A DNA stretch of 64,000 nt from Actinernus sp. WN-2022 (GCA_030867875.1 JAOWCC010001501.1:33810792-33874791), one strand, 5' to 3'; positions 52,070 through 64,000 are shown, counted from the stretch's first letter. Numbers and translations are program-made. The notes: a model not told the origin generated them from the sequence alone.

Positions 52070-55000
52070 ATGGAGCCTGAGATATCTTACACTGTGAAAC
52101 AACCAGCGAAGCTCACTTGTCTGAGGGAACGACCGCACGATCCAAGACCTTCTGTATGGCTACCTATAATCAAATGGATTTTCGCGTTACTGCTGTTTGT
52201 TTCCGTTCTGGCTTGTGTCGTTGCCAGCAAAATTTCCCTAATTTCAATTGGGATGTATTACAACACTTCAAGACTACCAGAAGGAGTGCATTTTCATGAC
52301 AGTTCCTCCGAAAAAGAAACGATTTTCATTTTTATGGTTTTAACTCTGATGATCCCGCAAGGATTCTCGTTTCTCCGTGCTTGTTGGGTCAGCTTATTCC
52401 GATCTTCGCATCCCTGGCCATCGAACGTCGCGATTTTTTGGGTAAAGTGCATTTATTGTAGCATTGCTTGAGCTATTTATTTCGTTTCAACCTTGAAAGA
52501 GGTACTAAACTTACTAAAGTTGTACTTGTGGATGGAATCTGTCTAGTAAATGAAAAGCTCAATGAAAATTATGTAGATTCAAAGTCATGTGTCCATCATA
52601 TGATTTTTCTGCAGTTCTTAAGAAATGCTAGAATAAACTTTTGACCTCTCTTGAATTTGGGCATCAAATTACGAAAGCATGTATTGGCATGCAGATATAT
52701 TGGGTTGATGAAGACAAACAACTGGTGATTCAAGTTAATAACTTATAAATTATTTCAGGGCCCGTTAATGTTCGAAACAAGGGAAACTTTGGCAAAATCT
52801 GTAATAATTGTAATCTATATGTACAGTTTAAATAGTTTTTTTTAATTAGGTTCAACCTCTCTTCATCAACAGGTCCTGAGGGTTTATTAAACAAACTTAT
52901 ATGTAATCAGCATAAATCACAAAGAACTATATCTGCAACAAACCCACTTTGTATGAAAGAATACAAAAGTAAAAAGTATCAAAACTTAATAACCTTAATG
53001 TTTGTAGGTTTCAGAGTTTTTGCCACAACCAAGAACACTGGTTTTGATTTGATTTTAATTAATCTGCAACACCAGTAATGATGATGTCAATCTATGTTAA
53101 CTAATTAAATAATATTATTTTCATTCATGATTCCAAAGTTATCTCAACACAGGCAGCCCAAGCTCTAAATATCTAGGATAGGCAAGATAGTAGTAAATTG
53201 ATAGTAGCTAATACTAATAGCATTTGTATGGGAATTTCAATGAGCTAGAAATACGAAAGAATTTTGAATATAATGCCTTACCTTGATCTCATAGTGTGTT
53301 ACATGTAGTAATTTTATTCATAATTCTTTTGTATTTCTAGCTCTTTGAAATTCTCAAACTGTGATCTCAATAGTTTTGAGTGCTAAATGTTATTAATATA
53401 TATAAGCCACACTTGGGACATATAATTTATCAGCAGCAGGGGGAGGAAAGGTGTGGCGACTAGTCATTTTGTAGGGTGAGGGGCATCACATTTGGTTTGG
53501 CATCTCTGAAGTGGACACATTTTTTTTAGCAGGGTTACATGAAAAAGAAAATTGAAGCTTGCCCGAATACCCCATTTCACTAAGAAGCCTCTTTGGCTCT
53601 GTCCAATATCAGGCATGTTTTCAGACTAATCTACTAGATAATTAAGACATGGAAATTCACTGGCCCTGGGATATTGGACACAATTTATGTCTCTCCCTGT
53701 TTATAGGGACAATTTTTTTATGACTTCGGAAGTTAAATGGGAAATGGGGACAATATAATATTTTCCTCTAACTTCGGGGGGGGGGGGGGGGGGGGGGAGT
53801 GGCGCAGCACAAAGGTGACAACTAGTTATTGCAAATCGTCCTCCCTCTTCCCCAATGCAGGTAATAAATGATGTCTCTTGTTTTCCTTGCTAAAATATTA
53901 TTTTATTTTTAAAATCTGTATCACAATATTAAATCTGAATTGTTGTCTTTATGTTGTAGTGTAGTGCATCCAGCATTTTTGAAGTCGCAGGGCTTTGCTA
54001 CTTTACCGTGGTGATTGTGGTCCATTCTACCCTCACAGCACCTTACTGTATCTTTATCATGAATGGCGTCTTTCTAGTTCCTATTGCTTGGCACATGTGG
54101 AAAAGACGGTCAAGTGTCAGAGAAAACTGGAAGCAGTACTCAGCTCTTGTGCTCTCTCTATTCCTGGAAATCATCAGCATTGTTCTATTGACGATCAACG
54201 TATGTTGATGATCATAACATATTGGTTTATGTGTTTTCATTGTTTGAAATTGAAAAAAGATACTTGTGTATGTACATGTATTTTCCAAGATTCATGCTAA
54301 CGTAATCGAAGATGGTGTGCAATTTTTGTGCACTCATTCAGCCATGCAAAAGCAATCATTCTTATTGGAAAAAATTGATCATGTGACATATGATAGTTAT
54401 CATCTGTGGATGCAAACTATCAGGTGTTATACTGGTATGTAATCAACTAAAGTCGATTGAGGTATGCTAACCGCCGTGGAAAGCGAATAGCAGCTGACAT
54501 TTCGAGTGTTAGCCCATTTGCTCAGACGAAGGGCTAACGCTCTAAACGTCAGCTGCTACACGCTTTCCACGGCAGTTAGCATACCTCAATCGACTTTCGT
54601 TGATTACATACCAGTGTTTATCTTCCCCGCCGACGCAGTCGACCAACACTAGTTTTTACAGGAACTAGTTGCCTATCGTATCAGGTGTTATAGTTCACCA
54701 CAAAATTTTGGTGCATGCTCATTGGCTAAATTAAGCAATCATGTGACGTGGCAGTTAATTGTCATCAGCGGAGGCAAACTATCAGGCGATAGTTCCCACT
54801 GAGAGTGGAAGACAATTTTGTGATGAACATAATGACAAATAGATGAGTATGTTTGTCTCGGAACTATTGGCTGATATAGTTTCCCTTGCAAATTTGATGT
54901 TCTTAAAACTAGCATATAAGGACTCAAACTGTGTTCTCAGGATTAATTATTTGTTTTAAGAACATCAAATTTCCATGGGCAACTATCAGCCAATAGTTCC

Positions 55001-58000
55001 TCGATGGACACATGCTTTATGTATAATAGTGCCCAGCGAGAGCAGAAGACAATTTTGTGATGAACTACTATAACAACAAATACATGTAGTGTGTCTGTCT
55101 CGGAACTATGTATTATAACAATAGAGTGTGTCTGTTGAGGGACTATTGGCTGATATTTGCCTGCAGAAATTTGATGTTCTCAAAACAACTATAATCCTGA
55201 GAATGAAATGTTCAAGGGCTTATAATGCTAGTTTTAAGAACATCAAATTTTCAAGGGAAACTATCAGCTGATAGTTTCTGAAACAGACACACTATATTGT
55301 TGTTCGATCATCACAACTAAATTGTTTTGCCCTCTCAGTAGGCACTATTCTATAAATAGAGAGTGTCTGTCTAAGAACTATCAGCTGATAGTTGCCCATG
55401 TGCTGATACATTGTACATGTATTGTTCACAGGGGGTATATACACTGATATTTGTCATCTGGTGGAGCGAAAATATTGGGTCACATGATGCATTCCACCAA
55501 TCACGTGAGAGAGAAAATATTTGATGGGTTATAATGCCTGATAGTTTGCATCTGCAGATGACAACTATCACAACATGTGATCACTTTTTGGGCAATTTCA
55601 ATGAGCATGCATGAACAGCTTGTGGTGAACTATAATGCCTGCATGATTGTGCCAAGTGGTGGATGAACACTACCATGTCACATGATTGCTTTTGTCCAAT
55701 GAGAGCTAGCATGCACACATTTTGTGGTGAACTATAATGGCTCAGATAGTTTCCCTTCTTAAAATTAACTAGGATATATATGAGTCCTCCAACTTTATTC
55801 TTGGGCTTTTAATATTTTGTTTTTAGAACATCAAATTTCTACAGGCAGGTATCAGCTAATAATGATAGTCATCCCTTGATAGACACACTATTGTTATAAT
55901 AGTCTCTTGAGAAACACACTCTATTGTTTAATTATGGGCAGATTAATAATGTGGAGAATTCGAAGACACCTGCTATTGCTATACCAGTGTCCCTTTTTCT
56001 GTTATCGCTGGCTTGGTGTCCCAAGGTACAGAAGCTCATGTTATTGCCAAGAGGATTTGAATATGAGGAGGAACCAAATACGAGAGAGGTATGTGCATTA
56101 TTAATAGACTGATTAATATTAGCGAGGTATGGGCATTAATTATTAGTAGACTGATTAATATTAGAGAGGTATGGGCATTATTAATAAACTGATTAATATT
56201 AGAGAGGTACTAGTTATATCACTTGTCATTGCAGGTTAGATCATATCATTTGTTTTAATATATTATGCTAGGTTGTTTCACGCAAGCAGAATGTCATATA
56301 CATGTACTACTCTATTATTTAGAGAGAAAACTTGCAGGCTAAATTTCATGTTTGTTTATTTAGTTATAGTTATTTAGTTAGTTGAGGTTGAGAATTCTGG
56401 ACTGCGGTCTGTAAATCAATCCCTGATCAATTCATGTATGTTACACTGACACTTTTTTTAAAGCTTTGTTCTTCGTTTCTCTCCAGCTTTAAAAGTATAT
56501 ATTTCACCATAGAACAGATTTTGTCTGAGTGGGACAAAAATATGGCATGTCTGTAGTCTAATACTGTAACCACACTGTAACATACGTATACTGTTCTGTA
56601 ACTGTACAGTGGAACCCCATTATAACAAACACATCCTTCAGCCAGTACGTGTCTCCGACATGCTCAATGACCTAGGGTGGAGTAGCTTGAGAGTCAAGAA
56701 GAACATTGAAACAACTCATTCTTCTCTACAAGATGAGTTACAGCCTGGTCGACATCTCAGAGTAGCCATTAGTTATAAATATAGACTTGACAAGGCCACC
56801 AATGATGTTTATGATATATTTGTTCTATTTTTCCAAGGTCTGTAAGGCAGTGGAATGACCTGCCTGTTGACATTGTTAACATTAACTCCATAGATTTATA
56901 ATCTAGCCAATTAACCATTTTTATATTTGTATATTTTATAGTTTTTTTAGATATATTATACAGTCGGTGTGGTCCATATGTGATCAATTATTGATGTAGA
57001 ACACACTTTTGAAGCTCACCCTCGAAATCTACCCAGTCACTAATAAAAGTTCTAACAATCTTGTTGAAATTTGTTGGTAGAAAATTTATAACGAATATGA
57101 CGAACCTATTTTTCCGGTCCCTTGCACTTCGTTAGAATGGGGGTTCCACTGTAGTGTGATCTTGTTGGATAAGAAAGACAAAACCATTGGGAAACCAATT
57201 CATTGTTGCAGTATGTTGTACATTAACCGTGCTGTAATTCATTGACGTAACTTTCTCACTCATGAAATCTGCACTATGAGGGTATGAACCATACATTAAC
57301 TTGCACCATGCACAACTCTTTCAGGCAAGTATGACAACTGCGGCTGGAGGAAGTACTAACGGCACTAACGACAACCCTGTAATCAACAGTGATGAGACAG
57401 CACGTGGAAAGGCTACCATTATTACTGGATTATTGAAACTCTTAGTAACACCGTTTATGGCAGCACTGTTCTGTTATGTGTATGAAGTGGCGGACTTAAA
57501 CAAGCTCAATGCTGGATTCAGTTCCTTGACCACGTCCCACTCAGCATTTCCACATTTCATGGCACAAATTTTCACAAGTGCTGGTGGATATTTATTAGGT
57601 GTGTAGTGCCCTATTTCCTTGATTAATCACCCCTTGAACTAAACTACAACCTATTTTAAGCATAATTTGAAGTAATTAAGTGCCACACGTGCCTAATTGG
57701 AGAAATCTGGTATTAATAAATTAATATGCCATGTTGTAAAACCAATAAAAGATGGTTCTCCATGTTCTAGAACAAATAAATAAAGGGTTAGAGACTGATG
57801 TGCGTTCTTTATCGGCAAATACAGGCACGCGCTGGCTGTAAGACGAACGAATAATAATAATTACAATTACAGTTGCGCCGCAAACTTCTTCACGCTAACA
57901 CGCCGATATTGCTGAGCAAAAATATATTTATTATTAAAATTAGTGGGCTGTCAGTCTTGAACTTCTTGAGATTTCTATTTTGAAGCGCTTGTGTTGTTTA

Positions 58001-61000
58001 TGTCAGTTTAAACTCGCAAACTGTCAGAGTGTAGTGAATAATACGAAACTTTGCGAAAATATAAATGAACCGTGGTGTTGCAAATTTCACTTCACAACAG
58101 AAAGTGAAATTTCCCTTTTGGGTAGCTTTATCGTTTGATTAACTGCAACGTGATTCTTGTGTAACGTCGGATTGTGTACAAACTGATCGGAATGAACCGA
58201 TATTGCTGTAAATCAGCAATTACTGTTTTATTTACCAAACCGATAAATCGTTTTTTTTAGAAAACGATATTGCTGATTGCTTTTTTATAAAACAGCAATT
58301 GCTGTTCATTAACAGCAATTACTGAGCCCGTTCAGCAAATTGCCTTTCCGTGCGTGAAGAAGTTTGCGTTGCAATTGTATGAAGACATTTTGAGTTCATC
58401 GTAAAGTACCGGTATTTGTCAATACAACACAAACATAAAGTCTCTAACCCTTTTATTATTCAAACTGAGAGCACAGCAGTGCGTTTAACTGTCTGAGATC
58501 AGTTGTCAATAACCAATTCAAAATTAAAGAAATCAAATATTGCGGCTGTATAAAATAGTTTGTGGAAATATCTCCACAAAGAAATGACATTTCAATAGAC
58601 AATAAATAAAACAGGAATTCTTATTAACTGACCATCAGTTCTAACTATAAGTAGAAAACTTTGCAAATAATCATTTACTTTTGGCGTTCGGTCAGTGAAA
58701 ATAGACGGAAAGAAAACAAGCATACAACGTGAAGCCGTCCGACTGTGCATGAGCTCAGTTTGTACAGAACTCGAAAATGTTTCTCTTGGAGGCACGTCTT
58801 CAAATAAATATCAAATCTTTAGCCGGCTTAACTCATAGACAATCTGCTTTCGTTTATAGTTTCTTTCAATCGAAAAAGCCGACTAACCTGATTCCAGTGG
58901 TTTGCATATAGCCTTATAGGAATTGAAATCTTGAACCGGCCTTCTAACTTGAAAAATCCTGGGTTTTTGACACATCCACTGAATTCTCGCCGCGTTTTTT
59001 CTTCTTATTGAAAGAGTAAGGTCTCGGAAATAAAAGTTACTTCTTCAGTAAGACTACTAGAGTGTTTTAGAAGCTTTCCAAAGCCCGTATTCACCGACAT
59101 GTTTGCATGTTGTACTTGCAACGCTTGCAAATCAGCCATTTCCAAGGAGTGATTAGACAAATATTCATCAAAATATATCTTCTGTCATACAGGCCGGAGA
59201 AACGGAATTCAGTCCTGCTGCTACATTTCTAGAAATTATCTGCCATTCTCACTATTAAATATGCGGTTATCAGGTCTTCCTTCTAGTGGGCCGTAAGAGA
59301 GGATCTGGGTCGAGTGCTTGTTCACCAATAATGCACTAGCATCAGCCAATCACCTGCTTGGATTATGTACTGTGCACGAAGTTTGAACAAATAATGCATA
59401 CTTGAGGGCTTGAAAAACTGCGGATGCACGCGAGCAGAATGCGAGTGCATTTAGCAGCTTTTCAAGACCTGGAAAGTGCATTATTTTGTTATTGGTGGGT
59501 TGCAACCCAATCCCCAGAAATTCAAATAACAAAGATGTGGCCGCAATGTTGGATGAACTAACAAGAGAAGCTAACGAGGAATCTTTTGTTATTGTCATCC
59601 AACATAGCGGCCATGACGTCACATGCAACCCATCAATAGGATTTAGGAAAGCCATCTCCTATTTGTTTTATAATGTAAAACTCGATCTACATGGAATTAA
59701 ATGAACTCTGAGCAACCAATGAAATCGCGCTTTCTTATGATGCTTCCGTAATTTATGTTATAATTAAGGGTTAGAGACTGATGTGAGTGCTTTATTGGCA
59801 AATAGAGGCACGCGCTGACTGTACGATGAACGAAAAATAATGAATACTGCATGAGGCCGTATGAAGAAATTTTGAGTTCATCGTACAGTCAGCAAGTGAC
59901 TATATTTGCCGATAAAGCACAAACATAAAGTCTCTAACCTTTTAATATTCACACTGAGTGCACTGCCAGTTAAGTGAGTTTCAATTGAAATCAGTTGTCA
60001 ATAACAATTTCATAAAGAAGTCAAATATTCTGGATGAATAAAATAATTTTTCGGTAAATATCTTCACAAAGAAATGTCATTTCAATAGACAATGAATAAA
60101 AACAGGACTTTTAATATCCAACTAAGTAGAGAACTTTGCAAAGAATAATTTACTTTGGCGTTCGGTCAGTGAAGTTGACGGAATGAAAACAAAGACAAAG
60201 CGAAGCCGCCTTGCGAGCTCAATTGATTGAACAGTTTAACTCGAAAACGTTTCTCCTGAAGCCACGTATTCAAATATCAAGTATTTAGCCGGCTTAAACT
60301 CCTAGACAGCCAACTTTCTTTAATAGTTTCTTTCATTCGAAAATGACACCTGCAGATTCCAGTGAATTGAAATATTGAAACCGGCCTCTATGTGCTCGGC
60401 TCCGATGCAAACATTTTCCAATCAAAAATCCTGGGTTTTCGAACCATCCAGTGAATTCTCGCTTCATTTTCTCCTCTTATTGACAGAGTAAGGTCTCGGA
60501 AATAAAAGCCATTTCTTCAGTAAGACTACTACGCATGTTGACTTGTACTTCTAGCGCTTGTAAATCAGCCAATTCCAGTGAACGATTATGCAATGTTCAC
60601 CTGAAAATATATATATTCTGTCACACAGGATAGAGAGTTCAATCCTGCCGTTACCATTTTCACTGTTGAGTTGCGATTGGAATGAGGTTTTCCAAGCCGT
60701 CCAAACCCGGGCTGGCTCACATGTACCTGGGTCGAGTGCTTTGTTCACCAATAATGCACTCCCATTAGCCAATCGCCTGCTTGGATTTTGTACAATGCAC
60801 GAAATTTGAATATTAACATTATTTAATGAATTCCAGGCTGGTTGGCCTGCTCCATGTGTCTACAGGAGATGGCATTTGCCCTTCCGCTGACCCTAGCAAC
60901 CCCAGTTGCCATGCTGCTGATGTACATACCTAATATCTGTGCCACGGATGCCGTGCCATTTCACTGTGTGATTCCCAATCAAGATCAATTTGTAATACCA

Positions 61001-63825
61001 CTGGCTGTCTGCTTGTGGCTGGCTCAGTTCCTATCGACTGGATATTATGTGTGGAAGGGACAGACCTTTATAATGGCTAAGGAATCATCCTTGTTTTGGT
61101 TTCCGAACTATAACGGTACAATGAACATAAATATAATTAATACTTACTATATATTGATAAATAATAGTATTACAGAAACCAGCATAAATTACATTTCTCA
61201 GTAGACGAAGTATTAGAAGTAGCCAGCACCAACACATTGAAGAAGAGTTGAATGAGTAACTATTATTATATAAATCTGCAAAGAATTAATGCACCCAATA
61301 TGCCCAAGAACGCACCCAATTTGTACAAGAATGCACCAATTATGTCCAAGAACGCATCTAGTATGACCAAGATCGCACCCAATTTGCCCAAGAACGCACC
61401 CAGTATGCAGAAAAACGCACCCAATTTGCCCAAGAACGCACCCAGTATGCAGAAGAACGCACCCAGTATGCCCAAGAACCCACTCAGTATGCCCAAGAAC
61501 GCACCCAGTATGTATTTGTACTCCTTATTTCTATTTTGGGATTGCCTAAAGGCTCGCTAAAAATACAAATGACTCGTAAAATTACACAGCCGTACGTATT
61601 AGTGGCTTAGCCGACTAATAACCTCTATATGTTGTTGCCAATTTATTTAGCTAGAACTTCAGAATTGAGTAGTCTACAAAAATGCTGGCCGCTAGCCTTT
61701 TCTAGATAACACTATTTAACTAGCCCTAGTTAAGGGTTCAGTTCGGATGTGACGCAGGCTATATTTAACCAAAAAGAAAGATTCAGAAACTTGGAGTGCT
61801 TACCATTTGCACAGAAAAACCGGTTGGGATGGAAAACGCCAAATGGAACGGTACATCTGGTACACCTCCGCGATTTTGTTTTAAGCCATTAAAATCTACT
61901 GGAAACCTGTCTCCAGACGGGACATCTGATGGAACGAGTAGATTAGTGCAAATGGTACACGAATTTTCGGTCATTACGGTTGGAATGTAAAAAGAGGAAT
62001 ACCTCCGAAGGTATTCCTTCCTTTCCGAAAACGTTCGAGTGGAATGAACCGTTCCTGTTAAATTCCCAACCGAAAATATCGGTTTATCAGTGCCCCTGAC
62101 TTAGATTAATGTAGCAACATGTTGCCTCCCTGTCCAAGGACACAATGGCAAGCTATTTAACAATTAGACCCGCAGGCCGAATGGGCTATTTAACTCATAG
62201 CCCATGAGGGCGAGAGGTCTAATTGTTTTAGTATAAACTAACTAGTTGGACAGTAGAAAATAATAGAAAGAAACAAATTGAAGTTGAAAAAACGTTATTA
62301 TTTCGTGACAGCCAATCAGAATGCAGGATTTGTAATAGTCCACTAGTTGGTTTATACTAAAATCAGTTGGACCCCAGTGCTTTCCTCACAAACTGTTGCA
62401 TAAGCCAATGCTTTTGACCGCTTTTTATTGCATTCTCCAGCTCCGTTCATGTTGAAGTCGTAATATTACAGTGGGAACGTTGTATAGTCTTGGTGGGCGG
62501 CAAAACATTGCCTCAAGAAATAACTGCTATTAGTAAAATATTTTTATTGATGTGTATAGAGCAGGTAAAAACATAGAAATGACCGACATTTTAGAGTAAT
62601 AGAGTACTTTGTAACCAAGCTGTTGGACAAATAATATTCGAACAATAGTCCAGTTTCGTATTCGAAAATTACCGCTGAATGCAATGACTACAGACGCATG
62701 TACGCAGGGTTAGCCTCATTCTGAAGTTAAACGCTGATAAATACCAGCGAGAAGGTGCAAAACGCGAAACTATAACATTACACAGTGTTGTGAATAGCCC
62801 ACCTTCTCGCTGGTATTTATCAACGTTTAACTTTAACTTTAAGAATGAGGCTAACCCTGCGTACATGCGTCTGTATTCATTGCATTCAGCGGTAATTAGT
62901 ATGCGGCGGCCGTGTTGGTGTACAGCTTTGGTACACCAAGATGGCGGCCGAAAACGTACTCTACGAATAAAGCTGTTTTTCACATCAATATGATTTTTAA
63001 AGGTTAATCAAGTCTTACCATTTTAAACTGGCCAAAATAAATGGCTTTTCATGACATCTAGGAAACACGCTGAGCTGGGCTGTCACAAAATTCAAAATAC
63101 CGTAACTCAAAATCGAAGTGACATTTTCGAAGAATATCAATATCTAAATCATATTAAAAAAAACAGCTTTATATATCTTTTAGTTTAGATTTTAGAATTT
63201 TAATGACGTCACGTGCCCACCGAGAATACGGTGTTCCTTAAGATCTGTAATTGTTCCTAATTGTTCATGTCATACTTTATTTATCGTATTTTGTGTAGTC
63301 GTTATATTACAACACAGAAGGCAAGGAAAATGTTAGACCGACAATGAGATCTTTGCATGTGGTGTACTTCAGCTCTGTTATTGTTCCTAATTTTATTAAT
63401 ATCGTACTGTATTCTCGACAGGCGTTTTCCTTGAGCAAAATCTCCTCCTTAATCGTAAAAATGAAATCACAGACGAATACCAAGTCAACCAGCGAGAAAT
63501 TGCCAAGAATTCTTGTGTTTACATCTGCACAACAATGTATCATGAGACTGAAAACGAGATGGAACAGCTCCTTCACTCGTTGCATGATGTCGACACGGCA
63601 AGGGCGGCATCCAGACGTCAATTTGAGTCGCACATATTCTTCGATGGTGCAGTAAAAGGGGACGTATTGAATGACTTCGTACTACAATTAATTGCTTTGA
63701 TACCCAAGACGTTGAAGGTGAAGATCGAGAGCTGCATGAAGATCAAGACACCGTATGGGATGCAGATGAGATGGAGGCTACCCGGAGGAATGCCTTTCCA
63801 CATTCATTTGAAGGACAATCTCAAG
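52070..63825 (+). CDS. chs: Chitin synthase, 5' part (six exons; continues past window)
   Basis: Exons 52070-52441, 53960-54199, 55942-56088, 57325-57598, 60837-61115 and 63422-63825 have GT-AG borders and phases 0, 0, 0, 1, 1, 0, giving about 572 N-terminal residues of a membrane GT2 enzyme that makes chitin from UDP-GlcNAc. Exon 1 encodes a basic, Pro-rich N-terminus and two membrane helices (IKWIFALLLFVSVLACVVAS; FIFMVLTLMIPQGFSFL). Exons 2-5 add further helices, including VIVVHSTLTAPYCIFIMNGV and WLACSMCLQEMAFALPLTLA, the latter a typical chitin synthase segment. Exon 6 begins GVFLEQNLLLNRKNE and enters the catalytic region (VYICTTMYHETENEMEQLL; FESHIFFDG), as in animal chitin synthases. 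The catalytic EDR and QRRRW motifs must lie to the right of the window. Introns hold MITEs and an intron-4 tandem duplication. The start Met has no upstream in-frame rival. Confidence 0.88.
53776..53797 (+). repeat. Poly(G) tract, 22 nt, intron 1
   Basis: Pure G run 160 bp before exon 2. Confidence 0.9.
54431..54615. repeat. Palindromic MITE in chitin synthase intron 2
   Basis: ACTGGTATGTAATCAACTAAAG / TCGTTGATTACATACCAGT arms of about 90 bp. Confidence 0.92.
54680..55880. repeat. Cluster of short inverted repeats in intron 2
   Basis: AACTATCAGCTGATAGTT-like and AAATTTGATGTTCTTAAAAC-like blocks recur at least eight times in both orientations (for example 54890, 54958, 55170, 55235 and 55825), and TATAGTTCACCACAAAATT at least three times. 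It looks like repeated local rearrangement of one foldback family. Confidence 0.75.
56079..56215 (+). repeat. Tandem repeat spanning the exon 3 splice donor
   Basis: GAGAGGTATG plus GCATTATTAATAGACTGATT is repeated three times plus a partial fourth; donor-like GGTATG or GGTACT sites have their GT at 56089, 56127, 56169 and 56207, spaced 38, 42 and 38 bp. Confidence 0.9.
56607..57151. mobile_element. pogo/Tc1-like MITE with TA target, carrying a LINE fragment
   Basis: CAGTGGAACCCCATTATAAC at the left, inverted as GTTAGAATGGGGGTTCCACTG at the right, with TA on both sides (56605-56606, 57152-57153). The interior 56636-56905 encodes a LINE ORF2 C-terminus (DMLNDLGWSSLRVKKNIE and, frameshifted, SVRQWNDLPVDIVNINSIDL-like sequence). 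Confidence 0.85.
57778..58455. repeat. MITE AAGGGTTAGAGACT, copy 1
   Basis: AAGGGTTAGAGACT...CTTTATCGGCAAATA at the left, AGTCTCTAACCCTTTT at the right. The interior has AGCAATTGCTG-type mini-palindromes at 58210-58330. Confidence 0.85.
59380..59650. repeat. Two adjacent palindromic MITEs
   Basis: TTGAGGGCTTGAAAAACTGC pairs with GCAGCTTTTCAAGACCTGG, and GGGTTGCAACCC...AACAAAGATGTGGCCGC pairs with GCGGCCATGACGTCACATGC. They sit at the end of the first duplication unit only. Confidence 0.7.
59766..59943. repeat. MITE AAGGGTTAGAGACT, copy 2
   Basis: A shorter version of the same element (GTACGATGAACG / TTCATCGTAC inner arms), ending AGTCTCTAACCTTTT. Confidence 0.85.
61288..61514 (+). repeat. 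21-bp minisatellite in intron 5
   Basis: About eleven units AAGAACGCACCCAGTATGCCC-like, open in frame (heptapeptide K-N-A-P-S-M-P). It begins 170 bp after the exon 5 donor. The ORF is a product of the repeat, not a gene. Confidence 0.92.
61745..62140. other. Intron 5 repeat region
   Basis: TACCATTTGCACAGAAAAACCG and GTGCAAATGGTACACG are inverted, giving a foldback of about 150 bp from 61800 to 61957. AATACCTCCGAAGGTATT at 61999 is a small hairpin. Confidence 0.6.
62140..62370. repeat. Foldback repeat TTTAGTATAAACTAACTAG
   Basis: TTTAGTATAAACTAACTAGTTGGA (62227) is inverted at 62337-62362 (TCCACTAGTTGGTTTATACT), and ATTAGACCCGCAGGCC pairs imperfectly with GAGGTCTAATTG. Confidence 0.75.
62669..62905. 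repeat. Palindromic MITE ACCGCTGAATGCAATGA
   Basis: ACCGCTGAATGCAATGACTACAGACGCATG pairs with its inverse at 62864-62896; arms of about 100 bp include CAGCGAGAAGGTG / CACCTTCTCGCTG. Confidence 0.9.
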
Positions 63826-64000
63826 GTAAACTGTGAATCCATTTGAACTTCTACATGTACACCTGTAGGCGAAAACCTCTTAGTGATCGGCGAGTGGTTC
63901 ATATAACTTTCTTTGTTATATCGCCAAAAGTTCTCCAGATATAACGCACGCCTTCATTGGTTGATTTGTGGTCACGTGACGAAGCTATGACGTCAGAAGG
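63826..64000 (+). other. Chitin synthase intron 6, start
   Basis: Begins with the donor GTAAAC after exon 6; the next exon lies outside the window. The 3' end contains ACGTGACGAAGCTATGACGTC, probably a MITE edge. Confidence 0.7.

Larger units (their letters stand above)
58456..60812 (+). repeat. Intron 4 segmental tandem duplication (units 58456-59400 and 59944-60812)
   Basis: Both units follow a copy of the AAGGGTTAGAGACT MITE and share, in order, ATCAGTTGTCAATAAC, GAAATGTCATTTCAATAGAC-like, TTTACTTTGGCGTTCGGTCA-like, AGTAAGGTCTCGGAAATAAA, TTGTTCACCAATAATGCACT and GCACGAAxTTTGAA. Small indels and substitutions separate them. Confidence 0.88.

Noticed and set aside
61252..61560. 102-codon ORF KNAPSMPK-type, and its reverse-strand shadow
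   Set aside because: Generated by the 21-bp minisatellite inside intron 5 of chitin synthase.
63307..63633. Minus-strand 108-codon ORF
   Set aside because: Antisense shadow of chitin synthase exon 6.

Overview
This window looks like nuclear DNA of an anthozoan cnidarian, most likely a stony coral or sea anemone. The reasons are AT-rich sequence, GT-AG introns of 0.35-4.6 kb, an animal-type chitin synthase, CR1/L2-type LINEs with an esterase ORF, a Polinton/Maverick carcass, Crypton, Penelope and Ty3/gypsy remains, tRNA-derived SINEs, and a very dense population of palindromic MITEs. The species is inference only.

Host genes are few. (1) A single-exon, minus-strand TMEM121-family membrane protein (10413-11501) carries a C2HC zinc-finger motif in its C-terminal tail. 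(2) A seven-exon plus-strand gene (34681-46280) encodes a 262-residue secreted protein that I do not recognise; one exon is only 24 nt. (3) The 5' half of a chitin synthase gene (52070 to beyond the right edge, six exons here) contributes the N-terminal membrane segments and the start of the GT2 catalytic region. All exon junctions given for the two spliced genes keep phase.

The rest is layered mobile DNA. 1-7320: a LINE copy interrupted by a 6.45-kb Ty3/gypsy element, which is itself interrupted by a Gag-only LTR-type element with a hexapeptide minisatellite. 7.3-10 kb: LINE ends and two perfect-looking palindromes. 12-14.2 kb: a LINE 3' end with a MITE in it, then a TTA-flanked Harbinger-like foldback unit. 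16.3-25.2 kb: a decayed Polinton with protein-primed DNA polymerase B (interrupted twice and internally deleted), an AT-hook-like ORF, a BRO-N + VRR-NUC-like + zinc-finger gene, a VLTF3-like gene and two small Polinton ORFs. 25.3-29.2 kb: a minus-strand CR1/L2-like LINE (esterase, endonuclease, RT) split by a 536-bp palindrome. 29.5-32 kb: another LINE fragment with a foldback inside, a repeat bracketed by GGTACT/AGTACC, and a Crypton recombinase fragment. 46.3-52 kb: intergenic repeats including a Penelope RT fragment and a hammerhead-like motif. The introns of both spliced genes are packed with MITEs, minisatellites and tandem duplications.

The most interesting items are the BRO-N/VRR-NUC/zinc-finger fusion in the Polinton, the zinc-finger tail on TMEM121, the tandemly duplicated splice donor in chitin synthase, the coding hexapeptide minisatellite, and insertion sites whose target duplications can be read exactly. 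All family assignments were made by eye from motifs; no database search was run.
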